The translations under genes and the position numbers were made by a program. A stretch of 6,987 nucleotides of DNA, from the NCBI GenBank assembly GCA_028822675.1, contig JAPKDE010000137.1, forward strand, positions 1 to 6,987, written 5' to 3'. Shown piece after piece: positions 4,599-6,987 of the stretch. Under the pieces are notes generated by a model. The model did no database searches. It was not told where the DNA came from and worked only from the letters and a program-made list of their open reading frames with translations. Origin of the DNA: Dehalococcoidia bacterium. Its GTDB lineage: Bacteria; Chloroflexota; Dehalococcoidia; UBA3495. How positions within the stretch are numbered: position 1 is the first letter of the stretch; the number at the start of each line of letters is the position of its first letter.

Positions 4599-6710
4599 CA
4601 AAGTTGAAGGCGTGGGCGTCGCCGTCGGGGCCGGTGTCGGTGTCGCCGTCGGAGCCGGTGTCGCCGTGGGTGTCGGCGTCGCTGTCGGGGCCGGTGTCGG
4701 CGTGGGTGTCGGCGTCGCTGTCGCACCTGGTACTGGTGTCGGCGTGATCGTTGGTGTCGCTGTTGGCGTAGGCGTAGGCGTAGCCGCAGGCACAGGAGTA
4801 GGTGTTGGGGCCGCCGCTGGTACAGGTGTCGGTGTTGGGACAGACGTCGCTGTCGCCACCGGTATCGCAGCACCTTGCAGTGAAATTATAAACGCCGTCA
4901 TAGACCATGACGTTCCGCGTGCAGAAATAGTCCCAGTATTACCATTTAGTGAGCTCATACCACCTAATATCACTGTAGACCCCGTAACAGTAGGAAACGC
5001 AGTCACCGTGATGGTCGAGCCCTGATCGTACTTGCCCAACCCATCTGGGGCAGGATTAAAGGCCAACAATCCGTTCTCAATTTCTAAGACTGCCTGGCCA
5101 GGTTCTAACAATCTGCCATTCACAGATAACTGCATCCCATGAGGTTTGGAGGTCGGGGCTATCGTTGGCCTTGGTGTCGGTGCCGGTGCTGGTGTCGGGC
5201 AATATGTGCTGTCTAAAGAACACGCCTGACCCTCGGACCAATCGGCGTTCTTCCCCAGGCTCTTCTCTGATATGGCACGGCTGTTATAGGCCTGGGCGTA
5301 GTCCGGGTCTAGCTTGATAGCTTCGGTGTAGTCACTTATCGCTTGCTCATACCGCCCCATGTCGCTATAAACATCACCCCGGTTGTTGTAGGCAACACTG
5401 CTAGGACGGAGTTCTAAGACCTTGTCATAGTCGGTGATGGCAGGCCAATTACTTCCAATCTTGTTGTATGAGTACGCCCGAAAGAAATAAGCGTCTCTGT
5501 CATTAGCGTCTATTTCAATCGCAGCCGAATATTCCCTGATCGCCATCACCCAGTTCTCGGCATCCCGGTAAGACTCCCCTTTGGCATACGGACTAGGGGT
5601 TGGTGTCGGTACGCTGGTTGGCGTCGGTACACTGGTCGGAGTGGGCACGCTCGTGGGCGTCGGTACGCTGGTTGGTTCTAGCGTCGGCATCGGGGTCGCA
5701 GTAGGCGTCGGTTCAGGGGTATTTAAAGAGCCAAGGGCGCCTCCGAACGGTGATGATGTATCGGGCTCCTTTACCAGCTCTTTTACCGTTAGTGCGAAGG
5801 GGCTGAAATCAGTTGCATCCGCTGACGCCGTAAGCGCTCCCAGGTCGACACTAGTATCCAGTACTTCCCACCCGGCACTCCCATAATGCTGGATAACGAT
5901 TCGGGTAGGGTCGGACCCAGCAACAGATACGATAGCCGAATCCAGACTTACTTCAATTGTGACTGGAGCACTCAGGTCTACCGCATCTCCAGATGCATCG
6001 GTTATAGATATGTTAAAGACCTTGTTGGTTGCTATGAAACCAACAGCTAGTGCTGGTACATCTTGCGGACTCATGGGGACGTAATCCAGCGTCGCGTTTT
6101 CCGGTACTGCACCGACGGGGACGTTCATATTCACGTCACCATCGATAGATCTGACCGTCACTGCTTCTTCCGCAGTCAGCACCTGTGTGACAGACTGGTT
6201 TAAAGCAACTTGACCTACAGCTGCTCCAACGACATCACTGGTGAACACACCAGCTATGAACAATATTGCTATGACAACGCCGATGCCACCAACCCCTCCC
6301 ACGGCTACTAATCCTGATGGGATCTTCTTTTTTTCGGAAGGGAAAGTAATGACTTGCCGGGACTCAAGTGTCCCCAGCTTATCGATGGTGAAGAGCTCGG
6401 TGCCTGGTTCTCCGCTGAAGCCCTGTACCGGACGGAAGGATATCCTTATCTGATAATAGTCTTCACCGTCTTCGGCACTCGTTACTTCCCAGGTGAACCT
6501 GGTTTTTGAGTATTGCTCTCCGTAAACACTGATATCTTCTCTGGCTAAACGCAGCGCCAACACCCGGGCTTGGTCGAGCGAGATGTAACCAAATGTCTCA
6601 CCGTCTGAGGTGAAATCTAGTTTATCTACATCTTGCTTCGTCTCTTCAGGTGGTTCAACGTCCGACGAGGATCCGATGTTTGTATTTTGTTCTTCCGCGT
6701 TATCAGACAT
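4266..6710 (-). CDS. multidomain single-pass surface protein: PepSY-like, TM, ZU5-like, TPR, InlB-like repeat, WGD-type module (814 aa)
   Basis: There is no signal peptide. Residues 1-35 are acidic and disordered. Residues 36-125 look like a PepSY-type fold (SLDQARVLALRLARE, DYYQIRISFRP, LFTIDKLG). KKK at 127-129 precedes one membrane helix (about 131-157), so the N-terminus is inside and the remaining 650 residues outside. Residues about 172-310 resemble a ZU5-like beta domain (NVPVGAVPENATL). Then come a Pro/Thr linker (331-374) with four VPTPTS-type units, three TPRs plus a partial fourth (375-490), a short Pro linker (505-520), and an InlB-B/bacterial-repeat-like domain (524-611; NGLLAFNPAPDGLGKYDQGS). 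A long Thr-Pro-Ala linker (621-702) leads to the terminal module (705-814) shared with the lipoprotein; its Cys are 729 and 735. Binding or scaffold function is likely and no catalytic motif is seen. The ATG at 6710 has only a weak GAAGAG upstream. It is first in the operon, behind a Crp-type site. Domain names come from reading motifs, not from profile scores. Confidence 0.88.
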   Translation of the reverse strand: MSDNAEEQNTNIGSSSDVEPPEETKQDVDKLDFTSDGETFGYISLDQARVLALRLAREDISVYGEQYSKTRFTWEVTSAEDGEDYYQIRISFRPVQGFSGEPGTELFTIDKLGTLESRQVITFPSEKKKIPSGLVAVGGVGGIGVVIAILFIAGVFTSDVVGAAVGQVALNQSVTQVLTAEEAVTVRSIDGDVNMNVPVGAVPENATLDYVPMSPQDVPALAVGFIATNKVFNISITDASGDAVDLSAPVTIEVSLDSAIVSVAGSDPTRIVIQHYGSAGWEVLDTSVDLGALTASADATDFSPFALTVKELVKEPDTSSPFGGALGSLNTPEPTPTATPMPTLEPTSVPTPTSVPTPTSVPTPTSVPTPTPSPYAKGESYRDAENWVMAIREYSAAIEIDANDRDAYFFRAYSYNKIGSNWPAITDYDKVLELRPSSVAYNNRGDVYSDMGRYEQAISDYTEAIKLDPDYAQAYNSRAISEKSLGKNADWSEGQACSLDSTYCPTPAPAPTPRPTIAPTSKPHGMQLSVNGRLLEPGQAVLEIENGLLAFNPAPDGLGKYDQGSTITVTAFPTVTGSTVILGGMSSLNGNTGTISARGTSWSMTAFIISLQGAAIPVATATSVPTPTPVPAAAPTPTPVPAATPTPTPTATPTITPTPVPGATATPTPTPTPAPTATPTPTATPAPTATPTPAPTATPTPSTLPSTLTVEFDSGVEGNTWGDGTYARCISGSSCGHLNGPTIHGREVYFKESGVTSDLSSAWAYAYIFLKQDGANTWPIQYVIPSSQWNAHRYFDSGNPWGDWGDLTVTANYN
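4605..4847 (-). repeat. low-complexity Thr-Pro-Ala linker tract
   Basis: About 80 codons of imperfect 6- and 12-base repeats encode TPTPTP and TPAPTA runs joining the InlB-like domain to the terminal module. Such tracts are prone to slippage. Their antisense frames stay open and create false Gly-Val-rich reading frames on the plus strand. Confidence 0.85.
5602..5673 (-). repeat. four 18-base tandem repeats encoding VPTPTS units
   Basis: Units at 5602-5619, 5620-5637, 5638-5655 and 5656-5673 each encode one six-residue Val-Pro-Thr-Pro-Thr-Ser unit. The first and fourth units differ by one base; the third is the most diverged. The period is a multiple of three, so gain or loss of units would change linker length without breaking the frame. 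Confidence 0.85.
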
Positions 6711-6840
6711 GTTCTCTTCGTTCTATGTGATATCTGCTACTTAAAGCCGGAGGAATCCAGAATGCCAATCGGGCATTTCACCGATTTCCCTTGTATTTAT
6801 GGCGACACAATGGCCAAATTGAAGTAGCTAGTCATACTAG

Positions 6841-6846
6841 ATTATA
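6841..6846 (-). promoter_or_regulatory. -10 box of the surface-protein operon promoter
   Basis: The minus strand reads TATAAT exactly, about 130 bases before the ATG at 6710. The only -35-like hexamer nearby, TTGAAT (6859-6864), is just 12 bases away, and nothing suitable lies at 17. The missing -35 together with the Crp-type site upstream suggests an activator-dependent promoter. The start of transcription would fall near 6834, inside a CTAGT-CAT-ACTAG palindrome (6828-6840). Distance and consensus are inference from bacterial sigma-70-type promoters. Confidence 0.45.
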
Positions 6847-6890
6847 AGCGTGACCGACATTCAATAGTATGCGTCGAATCACTGATAGCT

Positions 6891-6906
6891 AGTGACTCAA
6901 ATCACA
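6891..6906 (-). promoter_or_regulatory. Crp-type operator upstream of the surface-protein operon
   Basis: The plus strand reads AGTGA-CTCAAA-TCACA. The minus strand gives TGTGA-TTTGAG-TCACT, nine of ten matches to the Crp consensus TGTGA-N6-TCACA, with the flanking ATT after TCACA also as in the consensus. Its centre is about 52 bases upstream of the -10 box, so near -64 from the predicted transcription start and close to the -61.5 of class I Crp-activated promoters. The window's own Crp-family protein keeps the Arg-Glu-xxx-Arg residues that read such half-sites. Confidence 0.55.
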
Positions 6907-6987
6907 TTCCATCGGCGACAGTTAGTCAATCCCACTTTAAGTCAGTTACCTCGGCTGTCTAACTGCGGTCGATTCGCTACCTTGGTC

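Noticed and set aside
4522..5025. Plus-strand 167-codon Gly-Val-Ala-rich frame
   Set aside because: It is the antisense of the Thr-Pro-Ala linker of the 814-residue protein. Repeats of this type keep all frames open, and the product looks like pure low complexity with no ribosome-binding site.
5602..5673. CRISPR-like array
   Set aside because: The 18-base units are contiguous with no spacers and encode an in-frame Pro/Thr linker.

Overview
The window looks like bacterial chromosome, most plausibly from an uncultured Chloroflexota of the Dehalococcoidia/SAR202 kind. That placement is inference. It rests on the style of the DnaC-like ATPase, on Thr-Pro-rich linkers in a surface protein with a PepSY-like N-terminal domain, and on a moderately GC-rich left part beside a more AT-rich middle. 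No rRNA or marker gene confirms it.

Layout. (1) Bases 1-1362 (+) hold most of a DnaC/IstB-like AAA+ ATPase that is open to the left edge. It has a Cys4 zinc ribbon and, unusually, two tandem ATPase domains made by an internal 567-base duplication. A strong hairpin terminator follows. (2) Bases 1422-1958 (+) are a tyrosine recombinase relic that has lost its N-terminal half and carries a frameshift. (3) Bases 1959-2716 hold no protein gene. They contain a decayed tRNA-Thr-like 3' half, 150 bases after the integrase relic and so a candidate old attachment site, and a decayed tRNA-Pro-like sequence. (4) Bases 2717-3382 (+) encode a Crp/Fnr-family regulator with an intact-looking effector pocket and recognition helix. 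(5) Bases 6710-3511 (-) form a two-gene operon. It encodes an 814-residue single-pass surface protein (cytoplasmic PepSY-like domain, membrane segment, ZU5-like region, TPRs, InlB-like repeat, Pro/Thr linkers) and then a 245-residue coiled-coil lipoprotein. Both end in nearly the same 110-residue aromatic-rich module.

The most interesting part is the right half. The terminal module lies in a 355-base direct repeat. Its two copies share a 156-base stretch without any difference, while nearly all coding differences elsewhere change the protein (by hand count 11 nonsynonymous and 2 synonymous bases). The repeat also carries a stop, a Shine-Dalgarno and a start codon, so recombination between copies would remove the lipoprotein gene cleanly. 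Upstream of the operon is a near-consensus CRP-type operator (AGTGA-N6-TCACA). It sits about 52 bases from a perfect TATAAT box that lacks a good -35 element, as expected for an activator-dependent promoter. The Crp-family gene in the same window is the obvious candidate regulator.

How the parts may work together (inference): the Crp-like protein senses a small effector and controls display of two differently anchored proteins carrying the same exposed module. The left part (replication-type ATPase, integrase relic, tRNA remnants) looks like the decayed edge of an integrated element next to this locus.
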